A DNA stretch of 64,000 nucleotides from Ostrinia nubilalis (taxonomy: Eukaryota; Arthropoda; Insecta; Lepidoptera; Crambidae), in the NCBI RefSeq assembly GCF_963855985.1, contig NC_087092.1:6262001-6326000 (forward strand). Reading direction: 5' to 3'. Below are positions 26,706 through 36,480 of this stretch, one piece after another (within the stretch, counting starts at the first letter, position 1; every line of letters starts with the position of its first letter). Position numbers and translations under genes: made by a program. Under the pieces are notes generated by a model. The model did no database searches and was not told the DNA's origin. It was given only the letters and a program-made list of their open reading frames with translations.

Positions 26706-28478
26706 AAATAATTGAAATTTTGTCATCTAGCCTATTGATCTCGACTAAATGTGATGAATTCAAGACTTTTAAACAAAGAAAACAAGCCATAGTGTGCTCA
26801 TTTTATACCCTTTTGAGATGCTCTGTAATAGTTTATTACTTTACAAGTACTCCAACTTTTAATTGTTGCCAGTAGTGGTTACTTTTAGCTGTAATTTAAA
26901 GTTGGGTTTCTTGTAAAGATATAAATTCCTTAGAGAAATTCTCAAAAAATTACAAATCCTTCTCCTGAGCATACTCGGGCTCTTCTCTTCATGCAAAATT
27001 TATCATAACCAAACGAAATCAGAATCAGAGAACCAGGAAAGCTGTCTTAATGTTTTGCTGTAATTGTATTTTTTTGTTCAAAATTTATGGTGATTAGTTT
27101 TGTTTAGAATTATTAGAAATATTATTTGTTTTGCCATAATTTTCCTGCAAAATTGTAAAAAAAATGTTATTTTTCGTATGCAAGCAAATTTATTATTTCT
27201 ACCTCAACCAAATATAGTTTTTACACTGTTTGTGCAAATTCTCTAAACAACAAAAGCCTGGAAATAGTAAACAATACATTATTTACATACATAGTTTTAA
27301 TAATACATTTGAATAAATCACTTTATCAATGGGTATATAAACCAAAAAAATTACATCTAATGGTCTTTAAGCCATCAATTTCAGTCTCGTGTTTACAAAA
27401 AATTCAAATACGACGTAAAGAGTTATTTTTAGGTCAAATATAATGGGTCGTATAAACCACCGAGTGCCTTTTTCAACGACGTAACTCCAAGCTAACTTTA
27501 AAACTACTGAAGATGCCCATTTTTTAAATATTTAGACTTTTTCATCGCAAAAATTGAAAAATGTTTTCTCTTGGACATTTTTTTATAACTTCTCAAATAA
27601 AAAAGTTACGAATTTTTTATTAAAAAAAAAATCGTTTTTTGGCTCTCCTGAAAAGTAGGGTTTTGGTTTATACGACAATTGAACCTGAAGGTATCGATTT
27701 ACTTTTTTAAAATAATATCCCTAAGTTTTGTGTTACTTTGTACAGAGTGATGTAAAATAAAATAAACATGTTAAATGGATCCCAAATGACACTGATCATT
27801 TAAAATTTTGTTTATTAATTATTTTAAAAATACACATTCATAAATATTCAGTTTTATTTCATTGAAAAAAATACTAATTCAAAACTGCCCCAGGCGTGTT
27901 CAAGGCTGCCCCGACTACGGGGCAGTTTTGAACGTTTACAGGTCTGTGCAAACATCTAAATATCTTAATAAGCGTTCATGAATAATTAAGAAGAACATCA
28001 TTATTTTGTTGTGTGATAACCATGACCTATATCTAGGAAGAAAAATTTAATGAAATCGTTCAAATTTGGAAGATATTTAATAAAGTATGAAAATTGTTCA
28101 AAGCTGCCCCCCTCTCCCCTACTGAACAAATTTTTATGAAGCTTTACAGTACAGTACAGCAGTACTAGGCAGTTTGTGTTCAACTATCACTCGGGTCGGA
28201 CGTTCCTATCGCAAGACCGTTGGTTCACTCAGTTCCGATACGACTCTAGTGCTGTGTGTAATTATTCTCGTGAATACACTAAGTTTATTAATTTCTATGA
28301 GTGGATTTCATTTTGCCTGAGAACTACGTCATGAACCCTTAACCAGAAGACCCTGTCGCCAGCGACAGCGACGCTCATCCATCCCTGGCGTCGACCAGAA
28401 TAACAATATATTTATGACGATCTGTAGCAAACTAAATTTCACGCGAGTAAAGCCGCGGGCAATACTACATATTTCATA

Positions 28479-28610
28479 CTAGCTTTTTGCCCGCGACTTT
28501 TTCCGCGAAGAAGTGGAAACTGGTTCTAATAAAATTAAATTATTCTAAGAAATTATTAATTTTGTTATATGATAATATTTTTTAATATAAAACCTACAAA
28601 TTATTAGGTA
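28479..28610 (-). mobile_element. Minus-strand Helitron-like 3' end, truncated
   Basis: On the minus strand the sequence ends ...CGCGGGCAAAAAGCTAG at 28479, with the CTAG terminus and the GC-rich hairpin expected of Helitrons. The 5' end, which would be a TC followed by an ACTAATATTATAAAG-type start, is not found to the right, so this copy is truncated or highly diverged. The right limit given is approximate. It faces the plus-strand Helitron end at 28468 from only about 10 bp away. Confidence 0.5.
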
Positions 28611-29682
28611 TGTTTAAATATCTGAATACTTACAAAATTATGATATCTTTCTACAACAAAATTGAAACATTTCCTTCGGGTGCTAAAATCACCAGGCTAT
28701 TGTGTGCACATACTCTGGAGCATACAACTTACAACTGGCCGTCGGAGAAGCATAGATTTCCCTTAAGTCTACTCCCGCTACGTACGTACCCCCGTATTTA
28801 AATCAAAAGCACTAAGGAATATTTAATTGATATCAACTTCGAAGCAAGCACAGATCACAGAAACTAAAGGGAGATGTGATAAGGGGGCGGAGCCGGTGTC
28901 GCAACAATATGCCCAAAAACAGAACATATTGCTTGTGAAAGCAATGATGACAGCAGCGACGTTATAATGTAAACAGTTTACATTGCTTGCATACTACTAA
29001 AGATTATTCGAACGTTAAATACTGATACCGCAGTGGATAATGAGCACACATTTTGATTTCTTTGACACTGAGTTTCGAACTCAGCGCATTACTTAGCATC
29101 TTTCTATATCTCTATGGAAGCAAGTTATCTTCAAAATAACATTCTACACCTTTTTAACCAAATACGAAACACGTCATCTATCAATAGGGAATATATTTTA
29201 GAAGTTAATAAATTATGCATAAAATGATTTCTAAAAACTAGTACTGAAATCGTACTGGAAACAATAAAAAAATATTAATATGTTATCTAATTTATTTATT
29301 AAACGACCAATTATCGAAGATTTTGGAGTAAAGTTTTTGAAAATATTTTATAGCCAACATAGGAAACATTTAGTGAAAGAATTTCTTTTCGGAGCCTATT
29401 GCCTTCAAACAAACAAATAATCAAATCTTTCCTCTTTTATTACTATTGATTTAACAACAAAACTTCCCTCTCGAAACAAAACGGTTCTTTTTCTTCTTCA
29501 CGAAACAAAACTCAAAGCGGATAAATAAATAAACAAATCTTTGGACAATTTCACAATGCCATCTAGTCCCAAAATAAGCAACTAATAGATATGCTTGTGT
29601 TAAGGGTGCTAGCTTAATGGATATACTATGTACTTACAACCTTTTTTATAATTTATTTATTAAATTAAATTCATACATAAAT
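28611..29682. other. No supported gene; noncoding DNA
   Basis: AT-rich, no convincing frame or repeat terminus. A 63-codon frame at 28610-28801 has no recognisable domain. Confidence 0.5.
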
Positions 29683-29803
29683 ACATAGTTACTCCCAGTC
29701 CCGTCAAAGAAATTAAATTTCATCATTTCAATTTCTGCTCGGCCGGGAATCAAACCCGGGACCTCTCGGCATATTAGTCCGTTTTGAACCACCAAACGGC
29801 CGA
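29683..29803 (-). mobile_element. tRNA-derived SINE, minus strand
   Basis: Read on the minus strand, about 29803 to 29735 contains GCCGTTTGGTGGTTCAAAAC followed by GGTCCCGGGTTTGATTCCCG, resembling a tRNA promoter with a degenerate A box and a clear B box (GGTTTGATTCC at 29746-29756). The downstream half is a non-tRNA body leading into an AT-rich tail (about 29640-29700). This is the layout of SINEs transcribed by RNA polymerase III. The sequence cannot fold as a full tRNA cloverleaf with an intact anticodon arm, so I do not call a tRNA gene. A second partial copy of the CGG-ACCTCCCGGCATA segment lies just upstream (29811-29827). Confidence 0.6.
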
Positions 29804-30848
29804 CTCAAAACGGACCTCCCGGCATAGTATCAAAAGTATTTGGTCGCCGTATAAATCTCCGCTTCATGACACGAACACACGTAAACGTCATGGCGGGAAA
29901 AATGACACAGGTCCTGCCTTGACGGGCGCTCGCGCCGTACTAATCGATGTCGGCTTCCGCATTGTAATTTATACTGATATTCACATCAATATTTTGACAA
30001 AGTAGTTACTAATATTTAAACAATAACTGTGGAAATCAATTCTCCAATGAATATTCTTTATTTTGGGATACTTTTATTGCTGTTATTGCTGTGTATTAAA
30101 ACCAAAAATCACGATCAAAATGTGACGTAAATCTTAAAAATTTGACAAAATATTTTTAGATTTTACTCAATAATGGTAATGAAATTCAAGAATCCGTTTG
30201 ATTATTGGACTACAAGAATATATGTCCGATGATTTCTATATATTTTTAAGCTTATTATACGAGCATAAATAATAGATACAGGACTTTGAAATTGAGTCTG
30301 CGGCAATTTTTCCGTAAAATGGTTGTGGGAGATGGGGCACTGAGAATTAATCAAAAGAGTTTTAGTAAATCCGTTACATTATTGGTCAACAAAAAGGATT
30401 GAACTATCTTTCACAGTAATTAAATAATCTCTGGGTGTTGCTTAAGATAGTAATTCATGCTTCCAAAATCTTAGAAATTTGCACGAAAATGTAAAATGGC
30501 TCTTAAGCTTCAAATTAAAGCACAACTTATCCAATGCACTTTTCTTATTACTCACACGGACGGGAAACTCCGGGATATCTTGCTTGTCACGTTAAGCGAC
30601 GCTTTAAACTAGGTGGGTACTTAACGAGCTTAGCGCGAGAGTTATAGATTTAAAGGCAATATTTAACGGGCCGTAATCCGTATCCATGTCTGCGAAACTT
30701 TGCTATTGATTTTTTGGATATTCCACGTATAAGTTATTAGGTTTCAGTTAAACGGTCTCGTTTGAGTATTTAGGAATTGTTTGGATTTGTTTAAGGTTAT
30801 TGACTCTGAATGAATACTTAGTAACCGTGTTCATATTAGAAACTAAGG
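29804..30848. other. No supported gene; noncoding DNA
   Basis: No convincing frame, TIR or tail. The 73-codon frame starting at 29784 begins inside the SINE and has no domain. Confidence 0.5.
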
Positions 30849-31180
30849 TTTTTTTTATGCAAGACAAGGCAGGTATATGGGGCAGCAAGGTTCTGGAATG
30901 GAGGCCGCGTACCGGAAGGCGCAGCGTGAGACGTCCACCTACAAGGTGGACCGACGACATCGTAAAGGTAGCAGGGAAGCGCTGGATGCAGGCCGTTACC
31001 AATCGATCAACGTGGAAAGCATTAGGGGAGGCCAATGTTCAGCAGTGGACGTCCAATGGCTGACATGATGATGATGATGATGAAGGCAGGTATTTGACCA
31101 CAATCGCACCTGATGTTAAGTGAGATGCAGTCTAGGATGGTACATATCTGTCCTGTAAGTGCCTATTCATGAGAATTTTT
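30849..31180 (+). mobile_element. Interspersed repeat interrupted by an RTE tail
   Basis: The left piece (about 30849-30876) ends in AAGGCAGGTAT. The right piece (31083-about 31180) begins with the same 11 bases and continues TTGACCACAATCGCACCTGA. Rejoined, this gives ...GCAAGACAAGGCAGGTATTTGACCACAATC..., a sequence type I recognise as a widespread lepidopteran repeat, probably a LINE or SINE 3' region. Its outer limits are uncertain. Confidence 0.55.
30877..31082 (+). mobile_element. 5'-truncated RTE-type LINE tail with 11-bp target duplication
   Basis: The frame ending at 31063 encodes the C-terminal tail of the RTE endonuclease-reverse transcriptase polyprotein. Visible blocks are VLEWRPRTGRRS, RPPTRWTDDI, KVAGKRWMQA and VQQWTS, followed by a stop and a (GAT)n tail. 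The catalytic endonuclease and reverse transcriptase domains are absent, so this is a dead-on-arrival copy of about 206 bp. AAGGCAGGTAT flanks it at 30866-30876 and 31083-31093, the signature of target-primed reverse transcription. The frame is open throughout, suggesting a fairly recent insertion. Confidence 0.85.
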
Positions 31181-34100
31181 TTTTGTTGTTGTAATCTAAA
31201 TTGATTAATTTTTACACAAAAGTCCTGAACCAAATTTTTCAAGAAACTTTTTAGTAATAGACCATAATATAGTATTTAAGCTGCAAGCGTTCTCTAGTTA
31301 GTAAAATCCCCAAACAAATTCAATGTAACGCATTAAAATACGCATCTAATTAAAAACTACATTAACAAACTTATTAAGGTGATTGCGTACAGTATTATGA
31401 ACGAATTATAATAATCTGGTCAAAGCGAACCACGCGGTAATCCTATTAGAGCGATATTCCGCGATAGAAAACTTAAATCCGACCAATTACATTCGCGATT
31501 ACAAAACGCTGGGGTCAATTAAAAAAATAGGTGAAACAAAAATTTAGGTACAGTTAAGTAAATTTACTTGTTCAGTACTTGAAATCACGTGAAAAGAAAA
31601 ACCTTTTTTATGTAGTTGGGTAGTTTACGGAATAATTTAGGAAAATTACTTAAGGATCATTTTGTGCTAAGTGCACAAAATGATCCTTAAGTAATTGATG
31701 ATGTTTTTTTAAGTCACTCAAGTTTGTATAGATAAAAATAGGTTTTAACCAACTATCTAATGATTAACTAGCGTCAATTTAAACTAGAAATAATTTTGAG
31801 CAAAACAGATTACTGGAAAATACATACATTTCCGATTTTTTTCTTTTCCTTTTTGCGCTCTTTATTTTTAACTACAAATTTGGTTTGTGTTTAAAAACAA
31901 ATGTACTTTTTCTATGTTTGTTATCGTGTCTCTAGCGTGCGAGTCACTCGCCCCGCCTAGAGAACGACTATTAAACAAGGTCGGGACTTCGAAAGGGGCC
32001 TTAGGGACCGCCGCGATTTACTGGACACTGAATGAGCAATAAAAATATAATTACATTGTTTCAATGGAAATTAGTGGAGGCTAAGCTGTGTTTGGGTTTT
32101 GGGAAGGCTGAAAAGGGAAATTTATTAGCCGACGAAACAAAAATTATTTTTATCTGTACTGTGTAATTAATATGAAGACATTTTAGATACGATCAGTACA
32201 GCAAAAAGTGATTTATAATGATAAGGTAATTTGCTATTAATTGAGCAAAATATTCATAGAAATACCAACGCAACGAAAATGTTAATGTCTCTCGCAATAA
32301 GTAATGGACCGCGTAAAAACACCCCACGAACGTAGATAGATTGACCTACTAAACGCAAGTTTCCACCTGCATAATGCCAGCGGTATTTACGCAAAAAGCG
32401 TATCGCACGGATCAATCGGCGCTTTATCGCGGACGAAATCTGCTGCGCGTGTGTTCGAGCGTAGACCCCTATCGCGCCGGCCATCGCCGCTGCGATATTA
32501 GTACCATTCGTCTTTGTCGTACCATTTCCTAATTTGAATAATCGTAGGTGAGAATGCAGAGTGATTTGCCGCAGTGTACACCCACCCTAAGACGGTAAAT
32601 GTAACTTACATTTCTATTCCGAGCAAAATGAGATAACCTAACACAAAAGAACGAGAAAAATTGCAAAGTGAGAATTTTCTCATTACCTCACAAATCAACC
32701 GTTAAAACAAATATTTAAAAAAGAGAAAGGAATTCGCAGACTACAAAATGCTCCTCATCCCTGGCTACTGGGAAACGCAAAATCCGATTTAATTTATTTT
32801 TATCGCGGGGCTTTATAATTTCATTTTCGCACTTTCCATTTCGAGAGCGCGCCGGCGCCGCGGACTGCTGCTCTATCCGAATGAGATCTCCACGAAATCA
32901 GGTACAAAAGAACGATAATGAACGCTCACTGCTTGCTACGTAATCTAAATTATTATACGACTTGAAATTCTTACTTGGCACCGAAAGAAATCTACCGCGG
33001 GCACCGGGAGATGTTTAATAAAATTAAAACGTCGGAGTACGGCCCTTTTCGATGTTTACGGTGGCTGTGTAACAGTATTTCGATTCTAATTTTCTCTCGT
33101 CTCTCTGAGAAAAACACTTTAATCGTCTCCGACAGTCAGTACATTTTAAATGGGAAAAAATCGAGTGCTTTCGTTAGATACACCCAACAATGTAAGTAAA
33201 GTGGGCTCGGAACTTCTGAAGACAATCTACTCTTCGGGAACTTTTGATGTACGATTACTAAGATCGTTGGAAGTTCGAGCGTTAAGATGCTGTAAAAGTA
33301 TATGTTGGTATAGTGTAAAGTTGGATGTAAATATACTTAGTTCGAGCGGAGGGTCTCGAGCGTCAGAAGACATTGCGTTATTGGAGAAATGCAATGGAGA
33401 GGCGCGGGAAAGTTTCCGATGTGGTCCAAAATAGCGGGACAAGCTGCCCCCTCCGCCGCCGCGGCGCCATCCATCGATTCCCTTCCTTCTGCACTAACTA
33501 TATTTTCGACTTCCTTTTTCCTGCCAGCCGTACGACTGACTTATATTAACTTTACAACTTGTTAAACACAACTTTTAGAAATATGAGATAAGTAAGAGCC
33601 CTGGAGAGATTTGAAAGAAATGTCTCAGACTGATAGCTATATAGCTGAGTACGGTATAGTGTCGCGGCAGTCTCGTAAGGATCGCATTACCGACGCAAGT
33701 GGAACTTTAGTATTTTATTTTATAAGTAATAAGAGAGGTCGCGGGGATGATGTCTGAGCTGTGTAAAACATAACCCGCAATGGAGTAGACATCTCCAAAA
33801 TAACCGTTTCGGTAATCACGAATTGTCACACCAGTGAGCTAAGTTGTAATTAGGCAAATGCACCATGTAACGGCGGCAGAGCGAGAGACGCGACGCTCTC
33901 ACTCCGCCGCGTATTCTGCCTGTAATGATTATATAACCGTACTTTTACTACACAATTAAAATTTAAGCTTAGCTAAAATTGTACGGAAGATTCTACGGTG
34001 TCGGTACCCTATTTCATCGCAACAGAGCGTAGCGAGCTCTCTAAAAGGATTGCCCTGAAATCAGAAGGGAATTTCACGGATATAAATATCATGGGAATTT

Positions 34101-35250
34101 GCAAGGCGTCGCTACAAGTAGTTAGCTGTTAAGTGTACGTAAAATTTCAAGTCTTTAGCAGACAACTAACGAGCTGGGAAGATAACTGCAGCAGCAGAAC
34201 GGGGCTGAGTTATTCGACTTGATTTATTTCAGTGTTGAATCGTTTTATAAATTTAGCCGTTTAAACGCTGCTTCTAATGTCTTAATGCTTGTCTAGACTG
34301 ATACAAGTAGATAGCAATTTGATGTAATAATAATTGAGCAATTTAGTCGTTTTCATAACATAAAGCCAGCAATTAGAATAGAGGTAAGTTATGAAGTAAT
34401 TTATTGTCGAGCAAAGCTGAAAGTAATATCGCTAAGAAGTAAGCCGGCAAAGGTTAAACGCTGGCGGGGCAAGTTCAGTGGTACTGCACTTTCTGTTTAT
34501 AAAGCACCTTATTCGAAATAACAACGCGAACCGCCGCGGATGTCTAACTTAAATAAGATTTAATATTCCTATCCGGCAAGAAGTTCCTGAAGGAGCGTGT
34601 GTAATCAAAATCTGCAGTGGAAAACTTTCAGCGGGAATCTCTTAGCAATTGCAGAGCCGGCTGCCGGTAAAAAACTGAAATGAACCTGTCGCTTAAAACT
34701 AATTTCATTACCAACTTTCGTGTTAGAATAGTTCTTTCATGTTTCGCAGTTTTTTTCCTGCGCTAACTTGTTCACAGTTTAAAAATCAATTTCTTACAAG
34801 TTGTGGAAGGGCAACTTGCGAGGTGTTTACTTCGGGACGACGAGGCAATGTGAACGAAACTTAAACCTCAACCTCGGCGAATTTTCTTTTAAAATTAACT
34901 AACTTTTGGCAAAAAAATATTTGCAAACAAGTTGTACTCTACACGAAATCGGGCCTCCTCGAGCAATCTTTTCACAGGTTACACGAAGAAAATTAAAAAA
35001 AGAAAGTTTTATGAATAAAAAGTTGAATTCTGCTCTTTGAATTTGTTTATTGAAGTTTTTGTCACAAGACTTTTCCCTCCTATACATTTTCGTGGCCTTT
35101 CTTTGCTTGTTCTTATCGCATTTGTAATATTAATTCCAAGTAGTTGCAATTCATAATCCAAATGTTATGTATGTTATCACAGCCAATAAGTAACTTTTAA
35201 CCATCTTTTTGGGTGTAATAAAAGTTAGTTTCTTAAATATTTTCAATACA
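31181..35250. other. No supported gene; noncoding DNA with GC-rich patches
   Basis: No convincing exon. It contains a perfect hairpin (31644-31696) and CpG-rich patches near 32845-32870 and 33445-33475. The frames here (up to 94 codons at 33150-33434) overlap open frames on the other strand and look incidental. Confidence 0.5.
31644..31696. repeat. 53-bp hairpin, perfect 24-bp arms
   Basis: AATTACTTAAGGATCATTTT plus TGTGC-side bases form a 24-base arm (31644-31667), followed by the 5-base loop TAAGT and the exact complementary arm (31673-31696). No target duplication is evident outside the arms. It could be a tiny foldback element, or the stem of a structured RNA. The perfect pairing without bulges is less typical of an animal miRNA precursor. 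Confidence 0.8.
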
Positions 35251-35470
35251 TCTACACTAATATTATAAAGAGGACTTTGTTTGTTTGTTTGTTTGGTTGT
35301 AATGAATAGGCTCAAAAACTACTGGACCGTTTTTAAAAATTCTTTCACCATTCGAAAGCTACATTATCTACGAGTAACATGGGCTAAATTTTATTTTGGA
35401 AAAAATAGGCGGGTCCACTGTAGGCTATATAATGTAGTCCACGCGGGCGAAGCCGCGGGTGGAAAGCTAG
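35251..35470 (+). mobile_element. 220-bp non-autonomous Helitron
   Basis: It starts TCTACACTAATATTATAAAG and ends GGAAAGCTAG. It is inserted between A (35250) and T (35471), as Helitrons do, with no target duplication. A hairpin just before the 3' end (35438-35463, stem CGCGG/CCGCG with outer pairs TCCAC/GTGGA) matches the Helitron terminator structure. Inside is a TTTG repeat (35278-35294) and the ACTACTGGACCGTTTTTAAA phrase common to this family. It has no Rep/helicase coding capacity. The 74-codon frame across its 3' half is incidental. Confidence 0.85.
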
Positions 35471-35669
35471 TATTTAACAATGTCTTTAATCTATGCTTTA
35501 TGTAGCGTTTATCGTCTTCATTCATTTTTAGTCTTGACGCAATATTGTCTTCGCCAGTATATAAATTAAATCGCCTCAGTCGTTTAAAGTGGACACTCAA
35601 AGCAAAAGCTCATTGATAAGCAATAAAGCTCGCTCTCTCCAGGAGCGGAAAAACTAGAAACGTGCGCAA

Positions 35670-36480
35670 GTATTGCTGAGTGACCCGTGTCCTTCAAGGG
35701 TGCAATTAGTCAGCTTTTTACTTACTCAAGAGATACTTTGAGTAATGATCAGTACTCGCGAACAAACGCTGATTTATCGTCACTGAAAACTCTATTTGCT
35801 CATACTTTTATCTTCGTAATTAGTTGTAATTATTTTATTTAAATCAATTTTGCGTTTTAGGAAGAGCGTAAGTTTTGTCAGTGAATTAAACTGGAAATAT
35901 TTGGGATATTAAAACGGATTGAGTGTCCTTCAAAAGGCCAATTAATATTAAACTGAGATACTTTGAGAACTAACCAGACTATTCGTTAATTGTCTGTAAT
36001 AATAGTAACTTCATTTTCCAACAATGATACAATTTATTAGTTTCAATTATAAGTTGTTTTGCTCTCAAAACGATTTTTGGGGCGAATTTTTGTGGTTTTG
36101 GCAAGAAATAAGGCGTGAAGATTATAAAAGAAAAATAATAATGACATGGCAGGATGATTAGACTGTCTGATTTACTATTATGCCATGTCATATCACTTTA
36201 GAAACAGATTTTAGTAAAATCTTATATTTGAAGAAGGAAGATGGAACCTTGAAGAAATAGTTAAGGCAGTGGAAGTAATTCTTTGACGTAAACGAAGTCA
36301 CAGGCTCCACTTAGTGCAGACACGAAAGAACTGAGTGACCCACGTCGCTCAAGCTCGTCCCGCTTTTTGCCGCGAGATACTGAGTAATGATCCGACGGGC
36401 AGCTGTTTGCTCCCCAAACAAACGCTGATTTATCACCGCTCGCCGTTAAAACTCTATTTGCCAATACAAATTTATAATTG
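35670..36480 (+). repeat. Diverged sequence module present three times
   Basis: Copy A (about 35670-35825) and copy C (about 36326-36480) share, in order, CTGAGTGACCC, GCTTTTT, an AGATACT...GAGTAATGATC block, AACAAACGCTGATTTATC and AAAACTCTATTTGC. The AACAAACGCTG blocks are 656 bp apart. Copy B (about 35913-35980) keeps the GAGTGTCCTTCAA start and GAGATACTTTGAG, 225 bp after A. The copies differ by many substitutions and small indels, so the duplication is old, yet these blocks stay recognisable. There are no transposon ends. It may be a duplicated regulatory module or a decayed repeat. Confidence 0.6.

Larger units (their letters stand above)
25915..27693. mobile_element. 1.78-kb TIR element nested inside the GGGGAG element
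   Basis: From 25916 a 29-bp sequence beginning ACCTTCAGGTTCAATTGTCG is repeated perfectly in inverted orientation, ending at 27692. TCGA lies just outside both ends (25911-25914, 27694-27697), suggesting a 4-bp target duplication. The GTATAAACC part of the TIR recurs near 27447 and, loosely, near 27333, again as possible subterminal sites. No transposase-like reading frame survives; the largest interior frame (68 codons) falls in the third-level MITE region. The superfamily is not assigned. Four-base duplications occur in only a few DNA transposon groups. Confidence 0.75.
25261..28119. mobile_element. 2.86-kb TIR transposon GGGGAGAGGGGGGCAGCTTT, TA duplication
   Basis: The left end reads GGGGAGAGGGGGGCAGCTTT and the right end is its reverse complement, about 24 of 25 bases matching. 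TA lies on both outer sides (25259-25260, 28120-28121). Subterminal copies of the motif GGGGCAGYTTTGAAC occur at 25270, 25286, 25626 and 25650 on the left. On the right, 27878 and 27899 are inverted, 27919 is direct, and 28097 is inverted. Such arrays often serve as transposase binding sites. No transposase is encoded. About 1.78 kb of its length is a second element (25915-27693), so the original was only about 1.1 kb. The superfamily is uncertain; the TA duplication fits Tc1/mariner/pogo-type elements. Confidence 0.85.
25189..28468 (+). mobile_element. Helitron-like repeat, split by a nested transposon
   Basis: The left part (25189-25260) starts TCTTACTAATATTATAAATA and runs to GCAAAAACTA. 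After the inserted element, the sequence resumes at 28120 with TACTGAAC. It ends near 28441-28468 with CACGCGAGTAAAGCCGCGGG, the GC-rich hairpin form usual at Helitron 3' ends. Removing the insertion with one TA rejoins ...AAAAACTACTGAAC..., which I recognise as continuous in intact lepidopteran copies. The terminal CTAG is not preserved. The part between about 28150 and 28430 does not look like the usual Helitron body and may be captured or inserted DNA. No rolling-circle replicase or helicase is encoded, so it is non-autonomous. Confidence 0.6.

Noticed and set aside
29746..29803. Possible tRNA gene (B-box-like sequence on the minus strand)
   Set aside because: No complete cloverleaf, no clear anticodon arm, and a SINE-like body and AT-rich tail follow. 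Annotated as a SINE instead.
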